From contig CALZCU010000090.1 in NCBI GenBank assembly GCA_945632055.1, positions 1 through 5,444 on the forward strand: a stretch of 5,444 bases of DNA. The letters are read 5' to 3'. How positions within the stretch are numbered: position 1 is the first letter of the stretch; the number at the start of each line of letters is the position of its first letter. The notes below the pieces were generated by a model. That model had not been told where the DNA came from. It saw nothing but the letters and a program-made list of their open reading frames with translations, and did not search any database. Origin of the DNA: an uncultured Ruminococcus sp. Its GTDB lineage: Bacteria > Bacillota > Clostridia > Oscillospirales > Acutalibacteraceae. The translations under genes and the position numbers were made by a program. Positions 1 through 5,444 of the stretch are shown piece after piece.

Positions 1-1
1 T

Positions 2-424
2 ATGCAGATGGCAATGGTTTGCGGTGCAATTGCAAACGGAGGAAAGACTACAAATCCGACATTCATCAAGGAGGGCGGCTCTCTGCTTTCTGCGCTCGGA
101 ATTAAGAAAACGGGCAACGGCAGGGAGATGTTCAGCAGTAAAACCGCCCAGAAGCTTGATGAGGTGATGAGATATACAATAACCGACTATTACGGCGATA
201 ACCTGTTCGGAGGGCTTCAGGTCTGTGCAAAGACAGGTACGGGCGAGGTCGGCGACGATAAAAACCCCAACGGCTGGATGGTCGGCTATTCAAAGGACGA
301 GGATGTGCCGCTTGCATTCGCCTGCGTTGTTGAGGATTCGGGATTCGGCTTCACCTATGCAGGTCCTGTCGTTGAGGCGGCAATGATTCAGGCGGCTGAA
401 AGCCTGAGAGGAAACAGCAAGTGA
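2..424 (+). CDS. Penicillin-binding protein, transpeptidase domain (C-terminal fragment, 5' end outside window)
   Basis: This is the last 140 residues of a class B penicillin-binding protein, the membrane-anchored, extracytoplasmic enzyme that cross-links peptidoglycan stem peptides. The reading frame is open to the window edge, so the ATG at position 2 is almost certainly an internal Met. The visible part carries the third conserved transpeptidase motif, KTGTGE (fragment residues 77-82), preceded by an AMVCGAIANGG helix (residues 4-14) and followed by GWMVGY (91-96), both typical positions in the PbpA/FtsI/SpoVD group. The catalytic SxxK and SxN motifs would lie upstream, outside the window. 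The protein ends shortly after the last helix (AAMIQAAESL) with no PASTA domain, which argues against the PASTA-bearing SpoVD/PBP2x forms and fits the PbpA type often paired with a RodA/FtsW gene. That pairing cannot be checked here. The family call is firm; the subtype is inference. Confidence 0.9.
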   Translation: MQMAMVCGAIANGGKTTNPTFIKEGGSLLSALGIKKTGNGREMFSSKTAQKLDEVMRYTITDYYGDNLFGGLQVCAKTGTGEVGDDKNPNGWMVGYSKDEDVPLAFACVVEDSGFGFTYAGPVVEAAMIQAAESLRGNSK

Positions 425-455
425 CGGTTGTTCCGAAAATGTATTTTTTAAAAAA

Positions 456-480
456 GTAGGGAACAGTCTTGACTGTTCCG
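456..480 (+). repeat. Left terminal palindromic repeat, copy 1
   Basis: Arms GGAACAGTC (460-468) and GACTGTTCC (471-479) pair perfectly over 9 bases around a TT centre. GTAGGG (456-461) overlaps the left arm, and CCGGCAGTG (478-486) runs on from the right arm. No U-run follows on the plus strand, so it is a poor terminator for the PBP gene. On the minus strand an A/T tract lies 4 bases beyond the stem. Confidence 0.85.
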
Positions 481-537
481 GCAGTGTGCCACTGCAGTCA
501 ATTCGTGCAGATAGTTATTGCGTGAATTTAAATGCAG

Positions 538-564
538 TTGCCCGACCGATAAGTATGTTATAAT
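538..564 (+). promoter_or_regulatory. Candidate extended -10 promoter directed at secA
   Basis: A perfect -10 hexamer, TATAAT (559-564), is preceded by the extended -10 motif TGT (556-558). A partial -35 box, TTGCCC (538-543, 4 of 6 to TTGACA), lies 15 bases upstream of the -10, which is short but tolerated with an extended -10. Transcription would start near 571, so the RNA would begin with the right terminal hairpin (570-589) and have a leader of about 195 bases before secA. This is the best promoter-like sequence I see between the PBP gene and secA. Confidence 0.5.
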
Positions 565-568
565 CTTG

Positions 569-593
569 CGGAACGGTCAAGACCGTTCCCTAC
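569..593 (-). repeat. Right terminal palindromic repeat, copy 2 (inverted)
   Basis: Arms GGAACGGTC (570-578) and GACCGTTCC (581-589) pair perfectly around an AA centre, followed by CCCTAC (588-593), the reverse complement of GTAGGG. Relative to copy 1 the only differences are one A-to-G change and the matching T-to-C change in the opposite arm, so pairing is kept. If the nearby promoter is used, this hairpin sits at the 5' end of the secA mRNA. Confidence 0.85.
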
Positions 594-610
594 ACATAAT
601 TTAAGGTCGA

Positions 611-694
611 AATAAAACCAACACATTACTTTGGTAAATCCTCTATATTCACTTTTATTGAGAGAAAAGCCATTGTTATTAATAAAACAAACAC
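611..694 (+). repeat. 14-base direct repeat (611-624 and 681-694)
   Basis: AATAAAACCAACAC at 611-624 recurs as AATAAAACAAACAC at 681-694, with one mismatch and a 70-base period. Each copy is followed within a few bases by a TTYGGT sequence (630-635 and 695-700). Apart from this repeat, the stretch 594-694 is AT-rich and holds no ORF, no recognised RNA and only weak promoter-like sequences. The repeat could be a local duplication or a protein binding site. Confidence 0.45.
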
Positions 695-742
695 TTCGGT
701 CGGGCAACCGAGTTAATGCTAAAATCCGATTCGTCTGCCCGA
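695..742 (+). promoter_or_regulatory. Candidate H-type pseudoknot in the secA 5' leader
   Basis: TTCGGT (695-700) can pair with ACCGAG (707-712), with one G-U pair, closing a six-base loop CGGGCA (701-706). The whole loop is complementary to TGCCCG (736-741), which lies about 11 bases before the secA ribosome binding site. Stem plus loop pairing gives a compact pseudoknot. Alternatively TCGGGCA (700-706) and TGCCCGA (736-742) form a simple 7-bp hairpin that excludes the first stem. Either fold could affect ribosome access to secA. It does not match any riboswitch class that I recognise. E. coli controls secA through the SecM arrest peptide, and no equivalent leader gene is visible here. Confidence 0.4.
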
Positions 743-752
743 ACTAAAAAAG

Positions 753-758
753 AAAGGA
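753..758 (+). promoter_or_regulatory. Ribosome binding site that fixes the secA start
   Basis: AAAGGA lies 8 bases before the ATG at 767. An in-frame ATG at 716 would add 17 residues, but it has no purine-rich site upstream and lies inside the leader structure. The 767 start is therefore chosen. Confidence 0.85.
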
Positions 759-766
759 AATATATT

Positions 767-3640
767 ATGAATTTTTTGAAAGCTATGTTTGGCAACTACA
801 GCAAACGAGAGGTAAAGCGAGTACAGCCTATCTGCGACAAGGTGCTTGCACTCGAGGATAAATATGCCGCAATGAGCGAGAGCGAGCTGAAAAGCCAGAC
901 TGCAATATTAAAGGAACGCCTTGCAAACGGCGAAACTACTGACGATATTCTCCCCGACGCATTTGCTGTCTGCCGTGAAGCAGGTCAGCGTGTGCTTGGA
1001 ATGAAGCACTATCCCGTTCAGGTTATCGGCGGAATCGTTCTGCATCAGGGCAGAATTGCCGAGATGAAAACAGGTGAGGGTAAAACTCTTGTTGCTACTC
1101 TGCCTGCATACCTCAACGGACTTACAGGCAAGGGCGTTCACATTGTAACTGTCAACGATTACCTTGCCCGCCGTGACTCCGAGTGGATGGGCAAGCTCTA
1201 CAGATACCTCGGTCTTACCGTCGGTCTTATCACTCACGAAATCAGCAACGAGGAGCGTAAAGCCGCCTACAATGCCGACATTACATACGGAACAAACAAC
1301 GAGCTTGGCTTTGACTACCTGCGTGACAATATGGTGGTTTACAAGGAGCAGAAGGTTCAGCGTGAGCACGCATTCGCTATTGTCGACGAGGTCGACTCAA
1401 TCCTCATCGATGAGGCAAGAACTCCGCTTATCATTTCGGGTAAGGGCGACAAGTCAACGGATTTGTATTCAAAGGCAGACGCTCTTGCAAAAACTCTGAA
1501 GCTCCAGCGCTTTGCAGAGCTTGACTCTAAGGAGGATATGGAGCAATACTATGAGGAAAACGGCATTGATTATGTTGTTGACGAAAAGCAGAAAACCGCT
1601 ACCCTCACACAGAGCGGTGTTAAAAAGGCTGAGGAGTTCTTCGGCATCGATAACCTCACAGACCCCGAAAACCTCACAATTCAGCACCATGTAAATCAGG
1701 CAATCAAGGCTAACGGCGTTATGAAGCTTGATGTCGACTATGTTGTCAAGGACGGCGAGGTAATCATCGTTGACGAGTTCACAGGCAGACTTATGTACGG
1801 CAGACGCTTCAACGAGGGACTTCATCAGGCAATTGAAGCCAAGGAGGGCGTAAAGGTTCAGAGTGAAAGCAAAACCCTTGCAACAATAACCTTCCAGAAT
1901 TACTTCAGACTTTACAAAAAGCTGTCGGGTATGACGGGTACTGCTCAGACGGAGTCCGAGGAGTTTCAGGAAATCTACAAGCTTGATGTTGTGGAAATCC
2001 CGACAAACAAGCCCGTTCTCCGTAAGGATATGCCCGACGCAGTTTTCAAGACCGAGAGAGGTAAGTTCAACGCAGTAATCGACAGAATCTGCGAGGCTCA
2101 CGAAAAAGGTCAGCCTGTGCTTGTCGGTACAATTTCAATTGAAAAGTCGGAGCTTCTTTCAAAAATGCTCAAAAAGCGCGGAGTAAAGCACAATGTGCTT
2201 AACGCAAAACAGCACGAAAAGGAAGCTGAAATCGTTGCTCAGGCAGGTAAGCTCGGAGCAGTTACAATCGCAACAAATATGGCAGGCCGTGGTACGGATA
2301 TTATCCTCGGCGGTAACGCTGAATATATGGCTAAGGCTTCAATGAGAAAGCAGGGCTTCCCCGAGGAGCTTATCGAGGAGGCTACAGGCTACGCCGAAAC
2401 CGATGATGAGGAAATCATCAACGCAAGAAATACCTTCCAGGAGCTTAATGCAAAATATAAAGAGGAAATCAAGGACGAGGCAGAGCAGGTTCGTCAGGCA
2501 GGCGGTCTTTTGATTATCGGTACAGAGCGTCACGAGTCACGCCGTATTGATAACCAGCTCAGAGGCCGTTCAGGCCGTCAGGGCGACCCCGGTATGAGCC
2601 GTTTCTTCCTGTCAACAGAGGACGATCTGATGAGATTGTTCGGCGGTGACAGAATGAAGATGATGATGGAGAGGCTCAATGTTGACGAGGATATGCCGAT
2701 TGAAAACAAGATGCTTTCAAATATTATTGAAGGCTCTCAGGAGAAGGTTGAGCTTAGAAACTTCGGAATCCGTAAGGATGTGCTTCAGTACGACGATGTT
2801 CTCAACCGTCAGCGTGAAATCATCTACGGTCAGCGTGACCAGGTGCTTAACGGTGAGGACATTCACGAAACAATCCTCAAAATGGTTGAGGACACAATCG
2901 ACACCTCTATCAAGCACTATCTGCCCGAGGGACCCAAGGAGAATTGGAATATCCAGAGCCTTAAGGACTACTACAAGGATTGGATAATTACGGACGAGGA
3001 GAAGTATAACTTCAGCCTTGACGAGCTTGAGGAGATGGAAGCAGACGAAATCAAGCAGATGATTGTTGACGATGCGCTTGCAATCTTCAAGGCAAACGAG
3101 GAGCTTCTGCCTGCCGAAACAATCCGTGAAATGGAAAGAGTATATCTGCTCAAGAGCGTTGACACATATTGGATGGATCATATCGACAATATGGATCAGC
3201 TCAAGGCAGGAATCAGACTTCGCTCATACGGTCAGCACGACCCTGTTGTTGAATACCGTCTTGAGGGCTTCGATATGTTCGATGAGATGATTGAGAACAT
3301 TCGTGAGGACACAGTAAAGCTTATGCTCGTTATGCCCAAGAGGGTTTACGAGGTGCAGAAGCGTCAGGAGGCTATTGAGGCGGCAAGAAAGGCGGCTGAA
3401 AAGCAGGCGGCAGCGGCACATCAGGTTATGCTCAATAACGGCGAGGAAAAGCCGAAGCAGCCGAGTGCAGTTGAAGCGGCTCTCAGGCGTGAGCAGGTTG
3501 CAAAGCCAACTCAGACCTCATCTGACGGAACAGACACCGCAAACAAGACCGTACGCAAGGGCAAGAAAATCGGCAGAAACGATCCCTGTCCGTGCGGAAG
3601 CGGCAAGAAGTACAAAAAGTGCTGCGGCAGAGATGAGTAA
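767..3640 (+). CDS. secA: Preprotein translocase ATPase SecA
   Basis: SecA is the motor ATPase that binds secretory preproteins and pushes them through the SecYEG channel at the cytoplasmic face of the membrane. The protein has 957 residues. Visible landmarks are Walker A MKTGEGKT (100-107), the DEAD-type DEVD (207-210), the preprotein cross-linking region (about 225-370), MTGTA (389-393), NMAGRGTDI (504-512) and RGRSGRQGD (599-607) of the second nucleotide-binding domain, and the helical scaffold/wing region (about 615-855). A low-complexity Ala/Lys/Gln linker (about 865-930) precedes the zinc-binding C-terminus with Cys 941, 943, 952 and 953 (CxC-x8-CC), the usual SecB or ribosome contact site. 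It is longer than B. subtilis SecA (841 residues), mainly through an insertion near 517-573, one of about 20 residues near 250-270, and the long linker. All catalytic motifs look intact. It is followed after 18 bases by a membrane protein gene. Confidence 0.98.
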   Translation: MNFLKAMFGNYSKREVKRVQPICDKVLALEDKYAAMSESELKSQTAILKERLANGETTDDILPDAFAVCREAGQRVLGMKHYPVQVIGGIVLHQGRIAEMKTGEGKTLVATLPAYLNGLTGKGVHIVTVNDYLARRDSEWMGKLYRYLGLTVGLITHEISNEERKAAYNADITYGTNNELGFDYLRDNMVVYKEQKVQREHAFAIVDEVDSILIDEARTPLIISGKGDKSTDLYSKADALAKTLKLQRFAELDSKEDMEQYYEENGIDYVVDEKQKTATLTQSGVKKAEEFFGIDNLTDPENLTIQHHVNQAIKANGVMKLDVDYVVKDGEVIIVDEFTGRLMYGRRFNEGLHQAIEAKEGVKVQSESKTLATITFQNYFRLYKKLSGMTGTAQTESEEFQEIYKLDVVEIPTNKPVLRKDMPDAVFKTERGKFNAVIDRICEAHEKGQPVLVGTISIEKSELLSKMLKKRGVKHNVLNAKQHEKEAEIVAQAGKLGAVTIATNMAGRGTDIILGGNAEYMAKASMRKQGFPEELIEEATGYAETDDEEIINARNTFQELNAKYKEEIKDEAEQVRQAGGLLIIGTERHESRRIDNQLRGRSGRQGDPGMSRFFLSTEDDLMRLFGGDRMKMMMERLNVDEDMPIENKMLSNIIEGSQEKVELRNFGIRKDVLQYDDVLNRQREIIYGQRDQVLNGEDIHETILKMVEDTIDTSIKHYLPEGPKENWNIQSLKDYYKDWIITDEEKYNFSLDELEEMEADEIKQMIVDDALAIFKANEELLPAETIREMERVYLLKSVDTYWMDHIDNMDQLKAGIRLRSYGQHDPVVEYRLEGFDMFDEMIENIREDTVKLMLVMPKRVYEVQKRQEAIEAARKAAEKQAAAAHQVMLNNGEEKPKQPSAVEAALRREQVAKPTQTSSDGTDTANKTVRKGKKIGRNDPCPCGSGKKYKKCCGRDE

Positions 3641-3646
3641 TTTTTC

Positions 3647-3651
3647 GGAGG
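3647..3651 (+). promoter_or_regulatory. Ribosome binding site of the downstream membrane protein gene
   Basis: GGAGG lies 7 bases before the ATG at 3659, within the 18-base gap after the secA stop codon. This is a strong, well-spaced site and supports translation of the downstream gene from a shared secA transcript. Confidence 0.85.
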
Positions 3652-3658
3652 ACTGATT

Positions 3659-4243
3659 ATGAACGGTACGCTTAAAAAATATATGCCCTATGCGGTTACT
3701 GTATTTGCAATATTCCTTGTTGTTCCAATGCTTTTTAAAAATGAAATGATGGCAAAGTTCTATCCTGTTGCGCTTTACTTCATTTTCCCCGGCACAGCGA
3801 TTGTAAGCTCTGCACTGTTTTGCGCAAAGTACGGTCTTGACTTTCTCTTTGCGCTCATTGCGCCGATTTCATTCATTCCGAGTATGCTCATTTACAACGG
3901 CGGCTTTGGCTCGGAATACATAATGGCTAATATTCTGCTGGTTGCAGTTTATCTTGTAGCGGGAATTTTCGGACTGTTCGTCGGAGATATTGCCCTCGGC
4001 GACAAACGCCGCCGCAAGGAGGACAAGGAAAAAGCTGAGGCTGAGGAGTTTATGCTCGAAGCAAAGCGCCGTGACGAGCGTGAAAAGGAAAAAAGAACGC
4101 AAAAAGAATCACCGTCATATGAAAATGACGATGATGACTTTGATTATGATAAGTACCTTTCCGATATTGATAAGCCTGTAACTGCAAGCGACGCTGAGAT
4201 TGACGATATTCTCAGCGAGTTCGGCTCAAACAGGAGAAGGTAA
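3659..4243 (+). CDS. Four-helix membrane protein with charged cytoplasmic tail, function unknown
   Basis: I do not recognise this 194-residue protein with confidence. Four hydrophobic segments (about 9-26, 35-55, 61-79, 87-110) are followed by KRRRK (116-120), which by the positive-inside rule puts both ends in the cytoplasm. Residues 116-150 are rich in Lys, Arg and Glu and probably helical or coiled coil. Residues 154-188 are strongly acidic (DDDD at 157-160) and end with a short amphipathic motif, IDDILSEF (181-188), then a basic NRRR terminus. The hydrophobic part loosely recalls the small DUF2651-type membrane proteins of Firmicutes; this is a weak resemblance from memory. There is no signal peptidase site or enzyme motif. 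The 18-base gap to secA and the strong ribosome binding site indicate an operon, so a role near the translocation or envelope machinery is possible but unproven. The gene ends 2 bases from the stop of the convergent fkbM-type gene. Confidence 0.85.
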   Translation: MNGTLKKYMPYAVTVFAIFLVVPMLFKNEMMAKFYPVALYFIFPGTAIVSSALFCAKYGLDFLFALIAPISFIPSMLIYNGGFGSEYIMANILLVAVYLVAGIFGLFVGDIALGDKRRRKEDKEKAEAEEFMLEAKRRDEREKEKRTQKESPSYENDDDDFDYDKYLSDIDKPVTASDAEIDDILSEFGSNRRR

Positions 4244-4245
4244 TT

Positions 4246-5304
4246 TTAAATGCAATAAAGGTTTGTGTCCCACGCAGGAATGTACGGATGGTGGCGCAGG
4301 TAAATTTTGTAATCGGGGTTCATCTGCTTAATCAGAATAGGCAGATTGAAAATATCCTCAAATCTGTGATACGCTGCAAAATTCAGCTTCGGCTTGAAGG
4401 CTTGCAGCGTATTTTTCATACCCATAAGTGCCTCGGTGTCCGCACCCTCAACATCAGCCTTGATGTAGCTTGCCGCCATTCCGCAGAGGACTGAATCGAC
4501 TGTCGCAACCCTTGTTTCCGCCCCGCTTTCGGCAATCGCACTGTTGCGCCCTGCCTTGTTGTTAAAGGTCAGAACTGTGTTGCGGCTGTATGCGCCGAGC
4601 TGCCAGAGGTCAGTCCTCGCCATATTTCCGCAGTGAGCCTTGAGCTTTGCAAAATTCTTCGGATTCGGCTCGAACGCAACAATTCTGCGATAACTGCCGT
4701 TCGTGTATTTCAGAAATTCATCGATAGTGTCTCCGTTGTATGCGCCCAAATCGACATAAACCTCGTCACTGCCAAGCCTTAAAATGCTTTTAAAGGCTTC
4801 GTTCTTGTCGGTGGTCATTTCGTCAAGCAGAGTAAGCTCGCCTGTGTAGTAGAATTTCAGCACATTTTTATACACAAGCCTTGACTGCTCATCATCAAGC
4901 AGACTGTAGGCGGTGCTAATCTTATCTGTGTTTTTGCCGATAAATTCCTCGTCAAACAGCTTATTGCCGAAAACAGGAACGCTCGGCACAAGCATTGTGT
5001 GCCTGTTTGCAACGGACTTTATATGCTCCATAACATCATCAAGCTGGCTAGCAAAGCATAGCGCAATGTTAAAGTCGCCAAGCTCTGCTTCAAGCTCGCT
5101 CAGCCTTTTGACCTTGAAGGAGTGAAAGCTCTGCCCACGCACGAACTCATCACTCGCCATAACTCCGCTTGCCTTGATTTTGTAGCGGTCAAATGCGGCA
5201 AGCACCTTGTCGGCACCGTCGCCCATTCCGTAGAGAACGGTCGGCTTTTTGCTGTTTTTGATTGTGCTCCATACGCTGTTCAGATTTTGAAAAATATTTT
5301 CCAT
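4246..5304 (-). CDS. FkbM-family SAM-dependent methyltransferase with N-terminal Rossmann-like domain
   Basis: The protein has 352 residues. Its C-terminal half has the features of FkbM-type methyltransferases, which usually O-methylate sugars or secondary metabolites: the SAM-binding motif VDLGAYNGDT (184-193), the acidic strand end FEPNP (211-215), VATVDSVL (266-273), and IKADVEGADTEAL (281-293). The N-terminal part (about 20-115) starts with VLYGMGDGADKVL (23-35), a glycine-rich turn like those of Rossmann-fold nucleotide- or sugar-binding domains. This two-part arrangement is, to my knowledge, common in glycan-modification clusters. I chose the ATG at 5304, which has a GGTGAT ribosome binding site. 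The same frame stays open to an ATG at 5424, but those 40 extra residues translate the intergenic palindromic repeat and have no ribosome binding site. The true substrate cannot be told, and no sugar gene is visible beside it. It converges on the secA operon with a 2-base gap. Confidence 0.88.
   Translation of the reverse strand: MENIFQNLNSVWSTIKNSKKPTVLYGMGDGADKVLAAFDRYKIKASGVMASDEFVRGQSFHSFKVKRLSELEAELGDFNIALCFASQLDDVMEHIKSVANRHTMLVPSVPVFGNKLFDEEFIGKNTDKISTAYSLLDDEQSRLVYKNVLKFYYTGELTLLDEMTTDKNEAFKSILRLGSDEVYVDLGAYNGDTIDEFLKYTNGSYRRIVAFEPNPKNFAKLKAHCGNMARTDLWQLGAYSRNTVLTFNNKAGRNSAIAESGAETRVATVDSVLCGMAASYIKADVEGADTEALMGMKNTLQAFKPKLNFAAYHRFEDIFNLPILIKQMNPDYKIYLRHHPYIPAWDTNLYCI
4369..4416 (+). 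terminator. Rho-independent terminator-like hairpin for the secA operon, inside the opposing gene
   Basis: ATACGCTGCAA (4369-4379) pairs perfectly over 11 bases with TTGCAGCGTAT (4402-4412). Inside, TTCAGC (4382-4387) and GC-T-TGAA (4392-4398, one bulged T) close the tetraloop TTCG (4388-4391) in the very stable C(UUCG)G context. Five T residues follow (4412-4416, the first shared with the stem). The T-run is only on the plus-strand side, so it would stop transcripts coming from secA and the membrane protein gene, whose stop codon lies about 125 bases upstream. It is embedded in codons of the fkbM-type gene (about residues 297-312). Confidence 0.6.
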
Positions 5305-5307
5305 AAT

Positions 5308-5313
5308 ATCACC
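5308..5313 (-). promoter_or_regulatory. Ribosome binding site that fixes the fkbM-type start
   Basis: Read on the minus strand, GGTGAT lies 3 bases before the ATG at 5304, with the GGTG core ending 5 bases from it. It matches the anti-Shine-Dalgarno complement GGAGGTGATC, although the spacing is short. It supports the 5304 start over the ATG at 5424. Confidence 0.6.
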
Positions 5314-5348
5314 GAATAGTATAAAAATTAACAATTGCGGTACCGTTC

Positions 5349-5379
5349 GTAGGGACACGGCGTGCCGTGTCCGGCAGTG
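5349..5379 (+). repeat. Palindromic repeat of the same family, copy 3
   Basis: GTAGGG (5349-5354) is followed by perfectly pairing arms GGACACGGC (5353-5361) and GCCGTGTCC (5364-5372) around a GT centre, then CCGGCAGTG (5371-5379). Both conserved flanks and their 22-base offset match copy 1 (GTAGGG 456-461, CCGGCAGTG 478-486), while the stem sequence is largely different. It has the orientation of a left end. A full element of about 138 bases would end near 5486, beyond this window, so this may be one end of a second element or a solo copy. Confidence 0.8.
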
Positions 5380-5388
5380 AATACCAAA

Positions 5389-5409
5389 GACAAATGATTT
5401 ATCATTGTC
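5389..5409. other. Small AT-rich hairpin
   Basis: GACAAATGAT (5389-5398) pairs with ATCATTGTC (5401-5409) with one bulged A and a two-base TT loop. On the minus strand it is followed by TTTGG, a weak T-run, so it could be a poor terminator of a gene outside the window or an internal part of the copy 3 repeat element. No function can be assigned. Confidence 0.35.
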
Positions 5410-5444
5410 ACAGTAACAATTCATCGTTTGGATTGGTTTGTGTG

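Larger units (their letters stand above)
456..593. mobile_element. MITE-like element bounded by inverted palindromic repeats
   Basis: A 138-base non-coding element lies between the PBP gene and secA. Its two ends (456-480 and 569-593) are inverted copies of one 25-base sequence that starts GTAGGG and ends CCG, matching at 23 of 25 positions. Each end is also a perfect palindrome. The interior has a further hairpin (GCAGTG 481-486 with CACTGC 490-495, 3-base loop) and a promoter-like sequence pointing right. There is no open reading frame, so movement would need a transposase supplied elsewhere, as for MITE or REP-type elements. I see no clear target-site duplication; the left flank is a T6A6 run (444-455). 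A related repeat at 5349-5379 shows that the sequence belongs to a family. That it is mobile is inference. Confidence 0.65.
537..708. repeat. 13-base perfect inverted repeat linking the element to the secA leader (537-549 / 696-708)
   Basis: GTTGCCCGACCGA at 537-549 is the exact reverse complement of 696-708. The left arm lies inside the repeat element and overlaps the proposed -35 box. The right arm is the core of the leader hairpin before secA. In a read-through transcript the arms could pair across about 146 bases. A transcript starting near 571 would lack the left arm. The match is seen directly; any function is inference. Confidence 0.6.

Noticed and set aside
460..479. Left-end palindrome as the terminator of the PBP gene
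   Set aside because: The stem is good, but GGCAGTG rather than a T-run follows on the plus strand, and its family membership explains the hairpin better.
456..593. CRISPR array or tRNA-like structure from the repeated hairpins
   Set aside because: There are only two inverted ends, no regularly spaced direct repeats with spacers, and no tRNA arm pattern or anticodon loop.
594..766. SecM-like arrest peptide before secA
   Set aside because: No separate ORF with a ribosome binding site and signal-like hydrophobic segment exists in this stretch; the only ATG-led frame (716) runs in frame into secA itself.
908..2101. Long minus-strand open frames within secA (about 908-1369 and 1469-2101)
   Set aside because: They lie opposite a fully conserved SecA reading frame, have no recognisable domains, and are explained by the codon bias of secA.
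4101..4130. Minus-strand hairpin (CGTCAT 4113-4118 with ATGACG 4125-4130) followed by T5 as a terminator of the fkbM-type gene
   Set aside because: The stem has only 6 bp and the T-run starts 7 bases past it; the A-rich plus strand is explained by Lys codons of the membrane protein tail.
5318..5323. TATACT on the minus strand as a -10 box for the fkbM-type gene
   Set aside because: Transcription would start near 5311, inside the ribosome binding site, and there is no acceptable -35 box 16-18 bases upstream.

Overview
The window reads like chromosomal core DNA from an anaerobic Firmicute of the class Clostridia, most likely an Oscillospiraceae/Ruminococcaceae-type gut bacterium. The evidence is a SecA with a Bacillus/Clostridium-type core and C-terminal zinc motif, AAAGGA and GGAGG ribosome binding sites, moderate GC content by eye, and short palindromic repeats between genes. 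The taxonomic call is inference.

Layout: (1) 2-424 is the C-terminal end of a class B penicillin-binding protein (KTGT motif), cut by the window edge. (2) 425-766 is a gene-free stretch of about 340 bases. It holds a 138-base element bounded by inverted copies of a palindromic repeat (456-593), a good extended -10 promoter inside that element pointing at secA, a 14-base direct repeat, and a possible pseudoknot just before the secA ribosome binding site. (3) 767-3640 is secA, complete, 957 residues. (4) 3659-4243, 18 bases after secA and with its own ribosome binding site, encodes an unrecognised four-helix membrane protein with a charged cytoplasmic tail. (5) 4246-5304 on the minus strand is an FkbM-type methyltransferase. 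Its stop codon lies 2 bases from that of the membrane protein gene. (6) 5305-5444 contains another copy of the palindromic repeat and a small hairpin.

How the parts fit: secA and the membrane protein gene look like a two-gene operon, possibly transcribed from the promoter carried by the repeat element. No terminator fits in the 2-base gap between the convergent genes. A strong terminator-like hairpin with a C(UUCG)G tetraloop and a U-run instead lies about 125 bases further on, inside the fkbM coding region, in the correct direction to end the secA operon. The operon transcript would then overlap the 3' end of the fkbM mRNA in antisense.

The protein-coding content is mostly ordinary. The more interesting material is the non-coding structure around secA: the palindrome-bounded element with its promoter, the candidate leader pseudoknot and the terminator embedded in the opposing gene. 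No CRISPR array, tRNA, rRNA, transposase or defence gene was seen.
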